Source: Lentzea guizhouensis (GTDB lineage Bacteria > Actinomycetota > Actinomycetes > Mycobacteriales > Pseudonocardiaceae). Taken from it: a DNA stretch of 64,000 nt. The stretch spans positions 6,882,001 through 6,946,000 of the forward strand of contig NZ_CP016793.1 in the NCBI RefSeq assembly GCF_001701025.1, written 5' to 3'. The notes beneath the pieces were generated by a model. That model saw only the letters and a list, made by a program, of their open reading frames with translations. It did not search any database and was not told where the DNA came from. Positions 24,895 to 32,898 of the stretch are shown piece by piece. The stretch's first letter is position 1, and every line of letters begins with the position of its first letter. The translations under genes were made by a program, and so were the position numbers.

Positions 24895-26332
24895 CCAGCG
24901 GCAGCCGGCGCAACGCCGGTTTGAGCACCTTCCCCGAACCCGTCCGCGGCAACGACGACACCACCTCGAAGTGCACCGGGACCTTGTACTTCGCCAGCCG
25001 CGTCACCAGGAACGCCCGCAACCCGGCCACGTCCAGCTCCACGCCGTCGCGCGGCCGGACGAACGCCCGGCCCACCTCGCCCCACCGCTCGTCCGGCACG
25101 CCGACGACCGCCACCTCGGCCACGTCCGGGTGGTCGGCGATGGCGTTCTCCACCTCCGCCGGGTACACGTTCTCGCCGCCGGAGATGTACATGTCCTTCA
25201 GCCGGTCGACGACGTGCAGGTGGCCGTCGGCGTCCACCCGGCCGATGTCGCCGGTGCGGAACCAGCCGTCCGGGGTGAACGCGGCCGCGGTGGCGACCGG
25301 GTCGTTCCAGTAACCGGGGGTGATGTTCGGGCCCTGCAGCTCGATCTCGCCGGTGTCGGCGAGGCGGAGGTCGCCGAGGAACACGGGCGGGCCGGCCGAG
25401 CCCGCCTTGCGCACGCTGTCGGCGGCCTCCAGGAAGGTCGCGCCGGGTGCCGTCTCGGTGAGGCCGTAGCCCTGGCAGAACACCAGACCCGCGTCCTGGT
25501 AGGCGTGGATCACCGCGTCCGGCACCGAGGCGCCTCCGCACAGCAGCACCCGCAACGACGACACGTCCGCGTCCAGCCACCGCGGTGACGCGGCCAGGTC
25601 GGCGTACATCGTGGACACGCCGAACAGCCAGGTCACGCCGTACCGCTCGATCAACGTGACGCACTCGTCGACGTCCCAGCGCGGGGTGAGCACGCTGTGC
25701 CCGCCCTTGACGAACGTCGGCAGCAACGTCTGCGCCAGTGCGGCGACGTGTAACAGCGGGGCGGCGACCAGCGCGACCTCGTCGGAGGCGATGTCGACGC
25801 CGACCATCAGGTTGAACGTGTTCCACAGCAGGTTGGCGTGGCTGAGCACGGCGCCCTTGGGCCGCCCGGTCGTGCCGGAGGTGTAGAGGATCAGCGCGGG
25901 GTCGTCGATGCCGACCGGCACGTCGAGCCGGTCGGCCGAGCCGCCCGCGAGCCACTCCTCGTAGCCGTCCAGCGAGATCGCGCGCTCGTGCGGCACCACG
26001 TGGGAAGCCGCGTGGACCAGCACGCGCGCACCGCTGTCGGCGAGCTGGTAGTTGATCTCCGCAGGGGTGAGCCGGAAGTTCAGCGGAACGAAGACCGCCC
26101 CGAGCAGGTGCGCGGCGAACATCGTCTCGGCGAACGACGGGTGGTTCGGCCCCAGGTAGGCGACCCGGTCACCGTGCCGCACCCCGAGCTCCTCCAACCG
26201 CCGGGCCAGCCGGGTCGTGCGGTCGTCCAGCTCTTCGTACGTCAGAGAGACGTCCTGAAATGTCAGCGCTTTACGCTTCGGCGCCATGCGCGCGCGGCGG
26301 TGTGGCCAACCGCCCAGACCCGCGTTCCGCAT
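24887..26332 (-). CDS. Acyl-CoA synthetase (AMP-binding, fatty/aromatic acid-CoA ligase)
   Basis: A 481-residue adenylate-forming enzyme. LILYTSGTTGRPKGA is the phosphate loop, GYGLTETAPG and TGDIGRVDADGHL are the A5 and A8 regions, and PRTGSGKVLK holds the C-terminal lysine. It activates a carboxylic acid to its CoA thioester with ATP. The start at 26332 has AGGAGACGGGG before it and gives the family-typical GGWPHRRARM; it overlaps the upstream transporter gene by 62 bases. A TTA codon occurs at 25751-25753. Last gene of the PaaX-linked operon; its stop overlaps the SARP stop by eight bases in convergent orientation. Confidence 0.9.
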   Translation of the reverse strand: MRNAGLGGWPHRRARMAPKRKALTFQDVSLTYEELDDRTTRLARRLEELGVRHGDRVAYLGPNHPSFAETMFAAHLLGAVFVPLNFRLTPAEINYQLADSGARVLVHAASHVVPHERAISLDGYEEWLAGGSADRLDVPVGIDDPALILYTSGTTGRPKGAVLSHANLLWNTFNLMVGVDIASDEVALVAAPLLHVAALAQTLLPTFVKGGHSVLTPRWDVDECVTLIERYGVTWLFGVSTMYADLAASPRWLDADVSSLRVLLCGGASVPDAVIHAYQDAGLVFCQGYGLTETAPGATFLEAADSVRKAGSAGPPVFLGDLRLADTGEIELQGPNITPGYWNDPVATAAAFTPDGWFRTGDIGRVDADGHLHVVDRLKDMYISGGENVYPAEVENAIADHPDVAEVAVVGVPDERWGEVGRAFVRPRDGVELDVAGLRAFLVTRLAKYKVPVHFEVVSSLPRTGSGKVLKPALRRLPLVS

Positions 26333-27587
26333 CCCCGTCTCCTGTCAGGCTGGTGTGGCTGGTCTCCCGCAACGCGACCGTGCAGACGACGGTCAGCACG
26401 CAGAACGCGGCCAGGATGTACGGAATGGCCCCGGTGCCGGCGGTGCTCTGCACCTGCGCGAACAGCAACGGCGCCAGGCCCGCGCCCAGACCGGCGAGCT
26501 GGTAGCCGAGCGACGCGCCGGTGTAGCGGCTGCCGGTGCTGAACAGCTCGCTGTAGAGCGCGGCCAGCGGGCCGTACATCATCGGGTGGATCACGGCCTG
26601 GCCGAGCACCAGGGCGATCACGATGAAACCGTTGTCCACCAGGGGGAACAGCGCGAACCCGAACCCGGCCATCAGCACCGCGCCCGCGAGCACGACCGGC
26701 CGGCGCCCGAACCGGTCCGACGCCGCCGACCAGCCGAGGATGCCCAGCACCGCCAGTGCCGACGACAGCGTCAGCGCGTTGAGGATGTCCTGTCTGTTGT
26801 TCCCCGCCTGCACGCCGTAGGCGAGGATGAACGTCGTCAGCGTGGACTGCGCGACGAACGCGGCCAGGCCGACGCCGACGGCGAGCAGCAACGTGCGCGG
26901 GTGGTGGCGCAGCACGTCGACCAGCGGCGCGGAGGTGCGCTGCCGCTCGGCCCGGAAGACCGGCGTCTCCTCGACCTTCATCCGCACGAACAGGCCGACC
27001 GCGAGCAGCGCCAGGCTGAGCAGGAACGGCACCCGCCAGCCCCACGACAGGAACGCCTGCTCACCCACCAGTGCCGCGGTGCCGGTGAGCGCGGCGGTCG
27101 AGAGCACCATGCCGCACGGCGCGCCCGCGTTGGTGAAGCTCGCCCACAACCCGCGCCGGGTCGTCGCGTGCTCGGCGGACATCAGCACCGCGCCACCCCA
27201 CTCGCCGCCGACCGAGATGCCCTGCACGACCCGCAACAGCACCAGCCCGGCCGGGGCGAGCCAGCCGATCTGGGCGTAGGTGGGCAGCAGGCCGATCAGG
27301 AAGCTCGCCACGCCCATCAGCGTCATGGTGAGCACGAGCATCTTCTTGCGGCCCAGCAGGTCGCCGTAGTGTCCGAAGAGGACACCGCCGAGCGGGCGGG
27401 CCAGGTAGCCGGTGGCGAACGTGCCGAAGCTCGCGATCGTGCCCACCAGCGGGTCCAGCGAGGAGAAGAAGACCTTGTTGAACACGATCGCCGAAGCGGT
27501 GGCGTAGAGCAGGAAGTCGTAGTACTCGATCACGCTGCCCAGGAAGCTGGACGCGACGGCACGGCGTAACTGCGTTGTTGTCGCCAT
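26271..27587 (-). CDS. MFS transporter, metabolite:H+ symporter (MHS) family
   Basis: A 438-residue 12-helix carrier. The N-terminal SFLGSVIEYYDFLLYATASAI and the loop FGHYGDLLGRKKML are diagnostic of the MHS subfamily (shikimate, alpha-ketoglutarate, proline/betaine carriers). Codon 7 is TTA (27567-27569). Nine bases downstream of the MaoC stop, with a GAGGTG ribosome site, so co-transcribed. It likely imports the carboxylic acid that the neighbouring CoA ligase activates; the exact acid is unknown. Confidence 0.9.
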   Translation of the reverse strand: MATTTQLRRAVASSFLGSVIEYYDFLLYATASAIVFNKVFFSSLDPLVGTIASFGTFATGYLARPLGGVLFGHYGDLLGRKKMLVLTMTLMGVASFLIGLLPTYAQIGWLAPAGLVLLRVVQGISVGGEWGGAVLMSAEHATTRRGLWASFTNAGAPCGMVLSTAALTGTAALVGEQAFLSWGWRVPFLLSLALLAVGLFVRMKVEETPVFRAERQRTSAPLVDVLRHHPRTLLLAVGVGLAAFVAQSTLTTFILAYGVQAGNNRQDILNALTLSSALAVLGILGWSAASDRFGRRPVVLAGAVLMAGFGFALFPLVDNGFIVIALVLGQAVIHPMMYGPLAALYSELFSTGSRYTGASLGYQLAGLGAGLAPLLFAQVQSTAGTGAIPYILAAFCVLTVVCTVALRETSHTSLTGDGDAERGSGRLATPPRAHGAEA

Positions 27588-27596
27588 GACTGCACC

Positions 27597-28055
27597 TCAC
27601 GCGTAGTGGCGGTAGATGCCGCGTGCGACGCACGCGGGCTTTTCGGTGCCCTCGATCTCGACGGTGAAGTCGACGGTGAGCTGGACCCCGTTGCCCGCCA
27701 CGTCCTCGACGGACGCGACCCGGCCGGCGAGCCGGATCTTGGCGCCGACCGGCACGGGTGCGGGGAAGCGGACCTTCTCCAGCCCGTAGTTGAGGCTCAT
27801 CCGCACGCCGGACACCACCAGCAGCTCGCTCATCAGCGGGATGAGCAGCGCCAGCGTGAGGTAGCCGTGCGCGATCGTGGTTCCGAACGGGCCGGAGGCG
27901 GCGCGGTCGGGGTCGACGTGGATCCACTGGTGGTCGTCGGTGGCCTCGGCGAAGGTGTCGACGCGCCGCTGGGTGACCTCCAGCCAGTCGGTGTGGCCGA
28001 GGTCCTTCCCGGCTAGCGCCTTCAGCTCGTCGAGCCCCTGCACGGTGGTGGTCAT
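27597..28055 (-). CDS. MaoC-family dehydratase (enoyl-CoA hydratase 2-like)
   Basis: A 152-residue single hot-dog domain. FAEATDDHQWIHVDPDRA followed by GTTIAHGYLTLALL is the hydratase-2 motif with its Asp/His pair. It would hydrate or dehydrate a CoA-thioester intermediate. The ATG at 28055 has GGAGGACTTCAG before it; a longer in-frame extension runs into the TnpB element and is rejected. It belongs to the SDR-amidohydrolase-MaoC-MFS-ligase set but is now separated from the first two genes by the insertion element. Confidence 0.9.
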   Translation of the reverse strand: MTTTVQGLDELKALAGKDLGHTDWLEVTQRRVDTFAEATDDHQWIHVDPDRAASGPFGTTIAHGYLTLALLIPLMSELLVVSGVRMSLNYGLEKVRFPAPVPVGAKIRLAGRVASVEDVAGNGVQLTVDFTVEIEGTEKPACVARGIYRHYA

Positions 28056-28074
28056 CTGAAGTCCTCCGAGGAGA

Positions 28075-28121
28075 CCCCGTCCTTCGGGACGGGGAGGAAT
28101 CGGACCCCTGCGGTACAGGGG
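28075..28121. other. Left-end double hairpin of the TnpB element
   Basis: CCCCGTCC (28075-28082), TTCG loop, GGACGGGG (28087-28094) is an 8-base-pair stem with a UUCG tetraloop. A second stem, CCCCTG (28105-28110) with CAGGGG (28116-28121), follows. Imperfect hairpins at the ends are the substrate of TnpA in IS605 elements; the first could also terminate transcription. Confidence 0.7.
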
Positions 28122-28211
28122 CAGGTAGGAGTAGTTGTTCCGTCGCCAGAGCGAAGCTGCGTCCGCCACCCAGCTGCAAGGAGTTCCACAATGGACTGAT
28201 AGTTTGCGGCT

Positions 28212-29164
28212 GTGGGTGGGCAGGTGAGGCGGGCGTTGCGGCATCTGCAGACGGCTTTCGGCAATTTCTGGGCGAAGCGTGCCCGGTATCCGCGGTTCAA
28301 GTCGCGGAAGAAGTCGCGCGCCAGCGCGGAGTGCACGCGGTCGGCGTTCCGCTGGCGTGACGGTGCGCTGACACTGGCGAAAATGGCCGAGCCGTTGGAC
28401 ATCCGCTGGTCTCGGCCACTGCCTGCGGGGGTACTTCCCTCCGCGGTGACCGTGTCGCGGGACGCGGCCGGAGCTGGTTCGTGTCTCTGCTGTGCGAAGA
28501 GCCGAGCGTGACGCCGTTGCCTGTCACCGAGGCGGTGGTGGGCATCGATGTCGGTCTCGATCACCTGTTGGTGCTGTCGTCCGGGGAGAAGATCGGTAGT
28601 CCCCGGCACGAACGCCACGACCGGACGGCGCTGGCGAAGGCGCAGCGGGTGTTGTGCCGCAAGCAGAAGGGCAGCAACAAACGGGCCAAGGCCCGCGTCA
28701 AGGTAGCCCGTGTGCCCGACCGGCGCACCGACCACCTGCACAAGATCACCACTCGGCTCGTGCGCGAAAACCAAACGCTCGTGATCGAGGATCTGGCAGT
28801 GTCGAACATGGTCCGCAACCACCGCCTGGCCCGTGCCATCAACGACGCGGGCTGGCGGCAGTTCCGGCAGCAACGGGAATACAAGGCGAGCTGGTACGGG
28901 CGGGACGTGATCGTGGTGGATCGCTGGTTCCCGTCGTCCAAGCTGTGCTCGACCTGCGGCGCACTCGCGGCGGCGATGCCGCTGCACGTGCGCACGTGGA
29001 CCTGTGGCTGCGGCACGACTCATGACCGGGACGTGAACGCGGCACGCAACATTCTGGCCGCCGGGCTGGCGGTGACAGTCTGTGGAGCCGGTGTAGGACC
29101 TCAACGGAAACCTCCGGGCGGGCAGTCGGCGACGAAGCAGAAACCCCTGCGGCGCGAGCTGTAG
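28212..29164 (+). pseudogene. tnpB: tnpB (RuvC-like RNA-guided nuclease family), truncated and frameshifted
   Basis: The first ~90 residues of a normal TnpB are missing; the frame opens near QVRRALRHLQTAFGNFW, followed by RYPRFKSRKKS. One base is lost near 28467-28472 (DAAG then SWFVSLLCEEP), after which the frame runs intact to 29164. All three RuvC acidic residues remain: D in VGIDVGLDH, E in LVIEDLAVSNM and D in HDRDVNAARN, with the CSTCG and CGCG zinc ribbon. So the nuclease half looks undamaged while the N-terminal RNA/TAM-recognition part is gone. Probably inactive, unless a short C-terminal product is made. Confidence 0.8.
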
Positions 29165-29194
29165 GAATCCCTCGTTCAAGAGGGGGAGAAGTCA
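29165..29194 (+). other. Right end / putative omega-RNA 3' end of TnpB element
   Basis: Starts at the base after the tnpB stop: GAATCCCTC, loop GTTCAA, GAGGGGGAGAAGTCAA. In IS605 elements the 3' end of tnpB and the right end encode the guide scaffold, with the guide taken from flanking DNA; here that flank would be the amidohydrolase 3' end. Homology in function is inferred. Confidence 0.4.
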
Positions 29195-30079
29195 AGCGTC
29201 CTCCTCCTTGACGAGTCCGAGCAGCCGGGCGGCGTTGTGCTTGAGGATCTTGGGCCGGACCTCGTCCTTGATCTCCAGCGCGGCGAAGTCCCGCAGCCAG
29301 CGGTCCGGGGTGATCACCGGGTGGTCCGAGCCGAACAGCACCTTGTCCTGCAGCACGGTGTTGGCGTAGCGCACGAGCTGCGGCGGGAAGTACTTCGGCG
29401 ACCAGCCGGACAGGTCGATGTACACGAACGGCTTGTGCGTGGCGACCGCGAGCGCCTCGTCCTGCCAGGGGAACGACGGGTGCGCCAGCACGATCCGCAG
29501 GTGCGGGAAGTCGACGGCCACGTCGTCGACCAGCATCGGGTTGGAGTGCTTGAGCCGGATGCCACCGCCGCCGGGCACGCCGGCGCCGATCCCGGTCTGT
29601 CCACTGTGGAACAGGGCAGGCACGCCGAGCTCCTCGACCACCTCGTAGAGCGGGTAGGCCATCCGGTCGTCGGGGGAGAAGTCCTGCAGGCTGGGGTGGA
29701 ACTTGAACCCGCGCACCCCGTGGTCCTCGACGAGCCTGCGTGCCTCGCGGACGGCGGCCCTGCCCTTCCACGGGTCGACGCTCGCGAACGGGATGAGCAC
29801 GTCGGCGTGCTCGGCGCAGGACGCGGCGACCTCCTCGTTGGCGATGCGCGGGTGGCCGGTGGCGTGCTCGGCGTCGACCGTGAAGATCACCGCGGCCATC
29901 TTGCGCTCGCGGTAGAGCTGGGCGGTCTCGGCGATGGTGGGCTGGCGGTGCTCGGCCTTGAAGTACTTGGCGGAGGCCTCGATCAAGGCGGGGCTGAGCG
30001 AGCTGTGGCCGTCCTTCGAGATCTCGGCGTGGGTGTGCACGTCGATGGCGACGATCTCGTCGACGTTGATCCCGGTCAT
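29192..30079 (-). CDS. Amidohydrolase-2 family (ACMSD/gamma-resorcylate decarboxylase-like) enzyme
   Basis: A 295-residue TIM-barrel metal enzyme. Metal ligands are visible in AIDVHTHAE, GFKFHPS, LAHPSFPW and FGSDHPVI. The family decarboxylates or hydrolyses cyclic and aromatic acids (for example 2-amino-3-carboxymuconate semialdehyde or resorcylate). It is coupled by ATGA overlap to the upstream SDR. Its TGA stop lies in the TTGACTTC that forms the end of the TnpB element, so its C-terminus may have been altered by the insertion. Substrate unknown; context suggests a cyclic acid processed as a CoA ester. Confidence 0.85.
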   Translation of the reverse strand: MTGINVDEIVAIDVHTHAEISKDGHSSLSPALIEASAKYFKAEHRQPTIAETAQLYRERKMAAVIFTVDAEHATGHPRIANEEVAASCAEHADVLIPFASVDPWKGRAAVREARRLVEDHGVRGFKFHPSLQDFSPDDRMAYPLYEVVEELGVPALFHSGQTGIGAGVPGGGGIRLKHSNPMLVDDVAVDFPHLRIVLAHPSFPWQDEALAVATHKPFVYIDLSGWSPKYFPPQLVRYANTVLQDKVLFGSDHPVITPDRWLRDFAALEIKDEVRPKILKHNAARLLGLVKEEDA

Positions 30080-30954
30080 GGCGCCACCGGGGCCGGGATG
30101 CCGTAGGTCTCGGGTTCGAGCTCGCCGAACCGCTCGGCGATCGCGGCCGCCCGCCAGCCGCCGTCGGCGAACAGCACCTGCTTCTCCGCCGGGTGCGACC
30201 ACAGCGCCAGTCGGTCGCCGCCGATGCCGATGGCCTGCCCGGTCACGCCCTGCGCCGCGTCGCTCGCCAGGTAGACGATGAGCTCGGCGACGTCCTCGAC
30301 CGTGCCGAGGCCTTCGTCGCGCCGCACCCAGTCGGGCAACGGCGCACCGGTGCGTTCCGACTCCTCGATCAGCGGCGCGAACGCGGGGATCGTCCTGGTC
30401 ATCTCGGTGGCGGCGACCGGCACGACGGTGTTGACCGCGATGCCGGACCTGGCGAGTTCCAACGCCCACGTCCGCGCCATGGCGGCGATCCCGGCCTTGG
30501 CGGCGGCGTAGTTGGTCTGCCCGAAGTTGCCGCGCTGCCCGGCCGGCGAGGAGACCAGCACCAACCGCCCGCCTGTTCCTTGCTCGCGCATCCGCACCGC
30601 CGCCGCGCGGGCGCAGGTGAACGTGCCGCGCAGGTGCACGTTGATCACGGCGTCGAAGTCGTCGTCGCTCATCTTCCACAGCACCCGGTCGCGCAGGATG
30701 CCCGCGTTGGTGACCAGCACGTCGAGCCGCCCGAACTCCTCGACGGCGGTGTTGACGAGCCGTTGCGCGGTGCCGGCCGGCCCGACCGGCGCGACCACCG
30801 CCCTGCCGCCGACCTGCTCGGCGACCTCCTGCGCACTCTCGTCCACGTCGTTGACGACGACCTTGGCCCCGTTGCGCGCCAACGCTTCCGCGTACGCCCG
30901 CCCCAGCCCGCGGCCGGCGCCGGTCACGATCGCGACCTTCCCGGACAGTTCCAT
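30076..30954 (-). CDS. Short-chain dehydrogenase (3-hydroxyacyl-CoA dehydrogenase-like)
   Basis: A 292-residue classical SDR: TGAGRGLG cofactor loop, NAGILR, and a YAAAK catalytic pair in QTNYAAAKAGI. The C-terminal part (FADGGWRAAAIAERFGELEPE) resembles the dehydrogenase of multifunctional beta-oxidation enzymes of the MFE-2 type, consistent with MaoC in the same operon. GGAGAGGAC precedes the ATG at 30954. First gene of the operon, divergent from PaaX. Likely oxidises a hydroxyacyl-CoA or cyclic alcohol intermediate. Confidence 0.88.
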   Translation of the reverse strand: MELSGKVAIVTGAGRGLGRAYAEALARNGAKVVVNDVDESAQEVAEQVGGRAVVAPVGPAGTAQRLVNTAVEEFGRLDVLVTNAGILRDRVLWKMSDDDFDAVINVHLRGTFTCARAAAVRMREQGTGGRLVLVSSPAGQRGNFGQTNYAAAKAGIAAMARTWALELARSGIAVNTVVPVAATEMTRTIPAFAPLIEESERTGAPLPDWVRRDEGLGTVEDVAELIVYLASDAAQGVTGQAIGIGGDRLALWSHPAEKQVLFADGGWRAAAIAERFGELEPETYGIPAPVAP

Positions 30955-30992
30955 CCGCCGTGTCCTCTCCGTCGGGAACGCGGCCCAAAGTA

Positions 30993-31008
30993 CGTCAAAT
31001 TCGTGACG
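30993..31008. promoter_or_regulatory. Candidate PaaX operator
   Basis: CGTCA, six bases, TGACG: a 16-base dyad in the 82-base gap between the divergent SDR operon and the PaaX-type regulator. Position makes it the best regulator site; PaaX sites are variable, so confidence is limited. Confidence 0.4.
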
Positions 31009-31036
31009 CTCGTCTAGATGCTGCCCAACATGTATC

Positions 31037-31834
31037 GTGAGCGGCGTGACACCGCAGTCCTTGATGCTCAACTTCCTCGGCCTGTACGTGCTGGGCCGTG
31101 ACATCGCGGTCTACTCGGGCAGCGTCATCGACGTCTTCGGGCGCGTCGACGTCTCCGAGGAGGCCGTGCGCTCGACGCTGACCCGGATGGCCTCCCGCGG
31201 CCTGCTCGCCAAGCACCGCAACGGCCGCAAGGTCTACTTCGGACTGACCCCGCGCGCGACCGACGTGCTGCAGGACGGCGAGCGGCGCATCTGGCAGCGC
31301 GGCGCGGTGAACAGGGACTGGGACGGTACCTGGACGCTGGTCGGCTTCTCGCTGCCGGAGGGCCGCCGGGGCGAACGCCACGACCTGCGCTCGCAGCTGC
31401 AGTGGGCGGGCTTCGGGCCGGTGCAGAACGGCCTGTGGATCGCACCGGGCGCCCACGACGTCACATCGGTGGTCGCCGACCTCGGACTGACCGAGCACGT
31501 CACGGTGTTCACCGCCCAGCACGCGAAGCCGACCGAGGCGGTGGACCTGGCGTCACGCGCGTTCGACACGGCGGCGATCGCGGCGCGCTACGAGGAGTTC
31601 TTGGAGAAGTGGCGCAAGCCGGACGAGTCGCTGCCCGACGACCTGGCGCGGCAGCTGGTGCTGCACGGGGACTGGCTGGACCTGGTGCGGCAGGACCCGC
31701 ACCTGCCGGCGGAGCTGCTGGCGCGGGACTGGCCGGCGATCGAGGCCGAGAAGCTGTTCCAGCGGCTGGCGACGAGGTACGCGCAGACGGCGACGCCGCT
31801 GGCGGCCGCGGCGATCGAGTCGATCGAGGTGTGA
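31037..31834 (+). CDS. PaaX-family transcriptional regulator
   Basis: A 265-residue protein with the three PaaX parts: N-terminal winged helix (VSEEAVRSTLTRMASRGLLAK in pieces; residues ~30-80), central PaaX-like domain (DWDGTWTLVGFSLPE), and C-terminal PaaX_C (YEEFLEKWR). PaaX represses phenylacetate catabolism and is relieved by phenylacetyl-CoA; family members control other acyl-CoA pathways. GTG start at 31037. Divergent from the SDR operon that includes a CoA ligase, so an acyl-CoA inducer made by that ligase is likely. The paa genes themselves are absent. Confidence 0.9.
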   Translation: MSGVTPQSLMLNFLGLYVLGRDIAVYSGSVIDVFGRVDVSEEAVRSTLTRMASRGLLAKHRNGRKVYFGLTPRATDVLQDGERRIWQRGAVNRDWDGTWTLVGFSLPEGRRGERHDLRSQLQWAGFGPVQNGLWIAPGAHDVTSVVADLGLTEHVTVFTAQHAKPTEAVDLASRAFDTAAIAARYEEFLEKWRKPDESLPDDLARQLVLHGDWLDLVRQDPHLPAELLARDWPAIEAEKLFQRLATRYAQTATPLAAAAIESIEV

Positions 31835-31865
31835 ACAGTTCAGCGCAGGCTGTACAGTTTCGGCT

Positions 31866-32183
31866 GTGCTGACCTGTGAGACCCGCGAGACGGCCTTGGC
31901 GCGGCTCGGCCGCGCGCTGGCCGACCCGACCCGCTGCCGGATCCTGGTCGCGTTGCTCGACGGCCCCGGCTACCCGGCGCGGCTGGCCGAACAGCTGGAG
32001 CTGACCAGGTCGAACGTCTCCAACCACCTGTCGTGCCTGCGCGGCTGCGGCCTGGTCGTGGCGACCTACCAGGGCAGGCAGGTGCGCTACGAGCTGGCGG
32101 ACGCGCACCTGAGGCGAGCGCTCGGAGAGCTCCTCGACGTCGTCCTCGCCGTCGAGCCGGCCGTGGAGTGCGTCGATGAGTGA
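31866..32183 (+). CDS. cmtR: CmtR-type Cd(II)/Pb(II)-sensing ArsR-family repressor
   Basis: A 105-residue ArsR/SmtB repressor almost identical in layout to Mycobacterium tuberculosis CmtR. The DNA-recognition helix region is LELTRSNVSNHLSCLRGCGLVV, in which C57 and C61 occur, and C102 is near the C-terminus (VECVDE); these are the same three positions that bind Cd/Pb in CmtR. It would dissociate from DNA when metal binds. GTG start. The next gene, a CDF transporter, overlaps its end by eight bases, so the pair forms a metal-resistance operon. Confidence 0.93.
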   Translation: MLTCETRETALARLGRALADPTRCRILVALLDGPGYPARLAEQLELTRSNVSNHLSCLRGCGLVVATYQGRQVRYELADAHLRRALGELLDVVLAVEPAVECVDE

Positions 32184-32853
32184 GCCGACACCCCAGCTGC
32201 CGCTCACGGCGAGCACCGCGTGCGACGACGGGTGCTGCACACCGCCGCCGGCCGTCGCGGACGACCGCAGGGCGGTGCTGACGCGCCGGGTTCGGATGCT
32301 CGTCGCCGCCACCATCGCCTACAACGTGGTCGAGGCGGTCGTCGCCCTGGCCGCGGGCACGGTGGCGTCGTCCACGGCGTTGATCGGGTTCGGCCTGGAC
32401 TCGGTGGTCGAGGTGGCCTCGGCCGCCGCGGTCGCCTGGCAGTTCTCCAGCGCTGATCCCGAGAAGCGCGAACGGGCGGCGCTCAAGGTGATCGCGGTGT
32501 CGTTCTTCGCATTGGCCGCCTACGTCACCGTCGAGTCCGTGTCGGCGTTGCTGCAGGGTGAACGCGCGGACCACTCGACCGTCGGCATCGTGCTCGCCGC
32601 CGTCTCGCTGCTGGTCATGCCGGGCCTGTCCTACGCCCAGCGGCGGGCGGGGCGTGAGCTGGGGTCGGCGAGCGCGGTCGCCGACTCGAAGCAGACGCTG
32701 TTGTGCACCTACCTGTCGGCGGTGCTGCTGGTGGGGCTCGCGGTCAACAGCCTGTTCGGCTGGTGGTGGGCGGATCCGGTGGCGGCACTCGTGATCGCGG
32801 TCGTGGCGGTCAGGGAGGGCCGGGAGGCTTGGCGCGGGCACCACTGCTGCTGA
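32176..32853 (+). CDS. CDF-type heavy-metal efflux transporter
   Basis: A 225-residue, roughly six-helix cation diffusion facilitator-like transporter. Metal-site residues are in FGLDSVVEVAS (helix 2) and AVADSKQT (helix 5). Both ends are cysteine-rich: CDDGCC at residues ~16-21 and HHCC at the C-terminus, suitable for Cd/Pb/Zn capture. Lacks the long cytoplasmic C-terminal domain of typical CDF proteins. Starts inside the cmtR 3' end. Likely exports Cd(II) or Pb(II) under CmtR control. Confidence 0.9.
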   Translation: MSEPTPQLPLTASTACDDGCCTPPPAVADDRRAVLTRRVRMLVAATIAYNVVEAVVALAAGTVASSTALIGFGLDSVVEVASAAAVAWQFSSADPEKRERAALKVIAVSFFALAAYVTVESVSALLQGERADHSTVGIVLAAVSLLVMPGLSYAQRRAGRELGSASAVADSKQTLLCTYLSAVLLVGLAVNSLFGWWWADPVAALVIAVVAVREGREAWRGHHCC

Positions 32854-32898
32854 GAGCCGGGAGCTGTGCGGGGGACGTGGGCGTGGTCGACTGACGGC

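Larger units (their letters stand above)
28070..29194 (+). mobile_element. IS605-type TnpB-only element, decayed
   Basis: About 1.1 kb inserted in an otherwise tight minus-strand operon. The left end has two hairpins (28075-28121). One tnpB-like gene follows, without tnpA. The right end reads GAATCCCTC-loop-GAGGG (29165-29184) and then GAAGTCAA, like IS200/IS605 right ends. Boundaries are estimates: the left lies between the MaoC ribosome site (~28068) and the first hairpin, and the right is near 29194. No direct repeats are expected for this family. Confidence 0.75.

Noticed and set aside
28056..28244. N-terminal extension of the MaoC protein across the left end of the TnpB element
   Set aside because: The extension is element sequence; the ATG at 28055 has a strong ribosome site.
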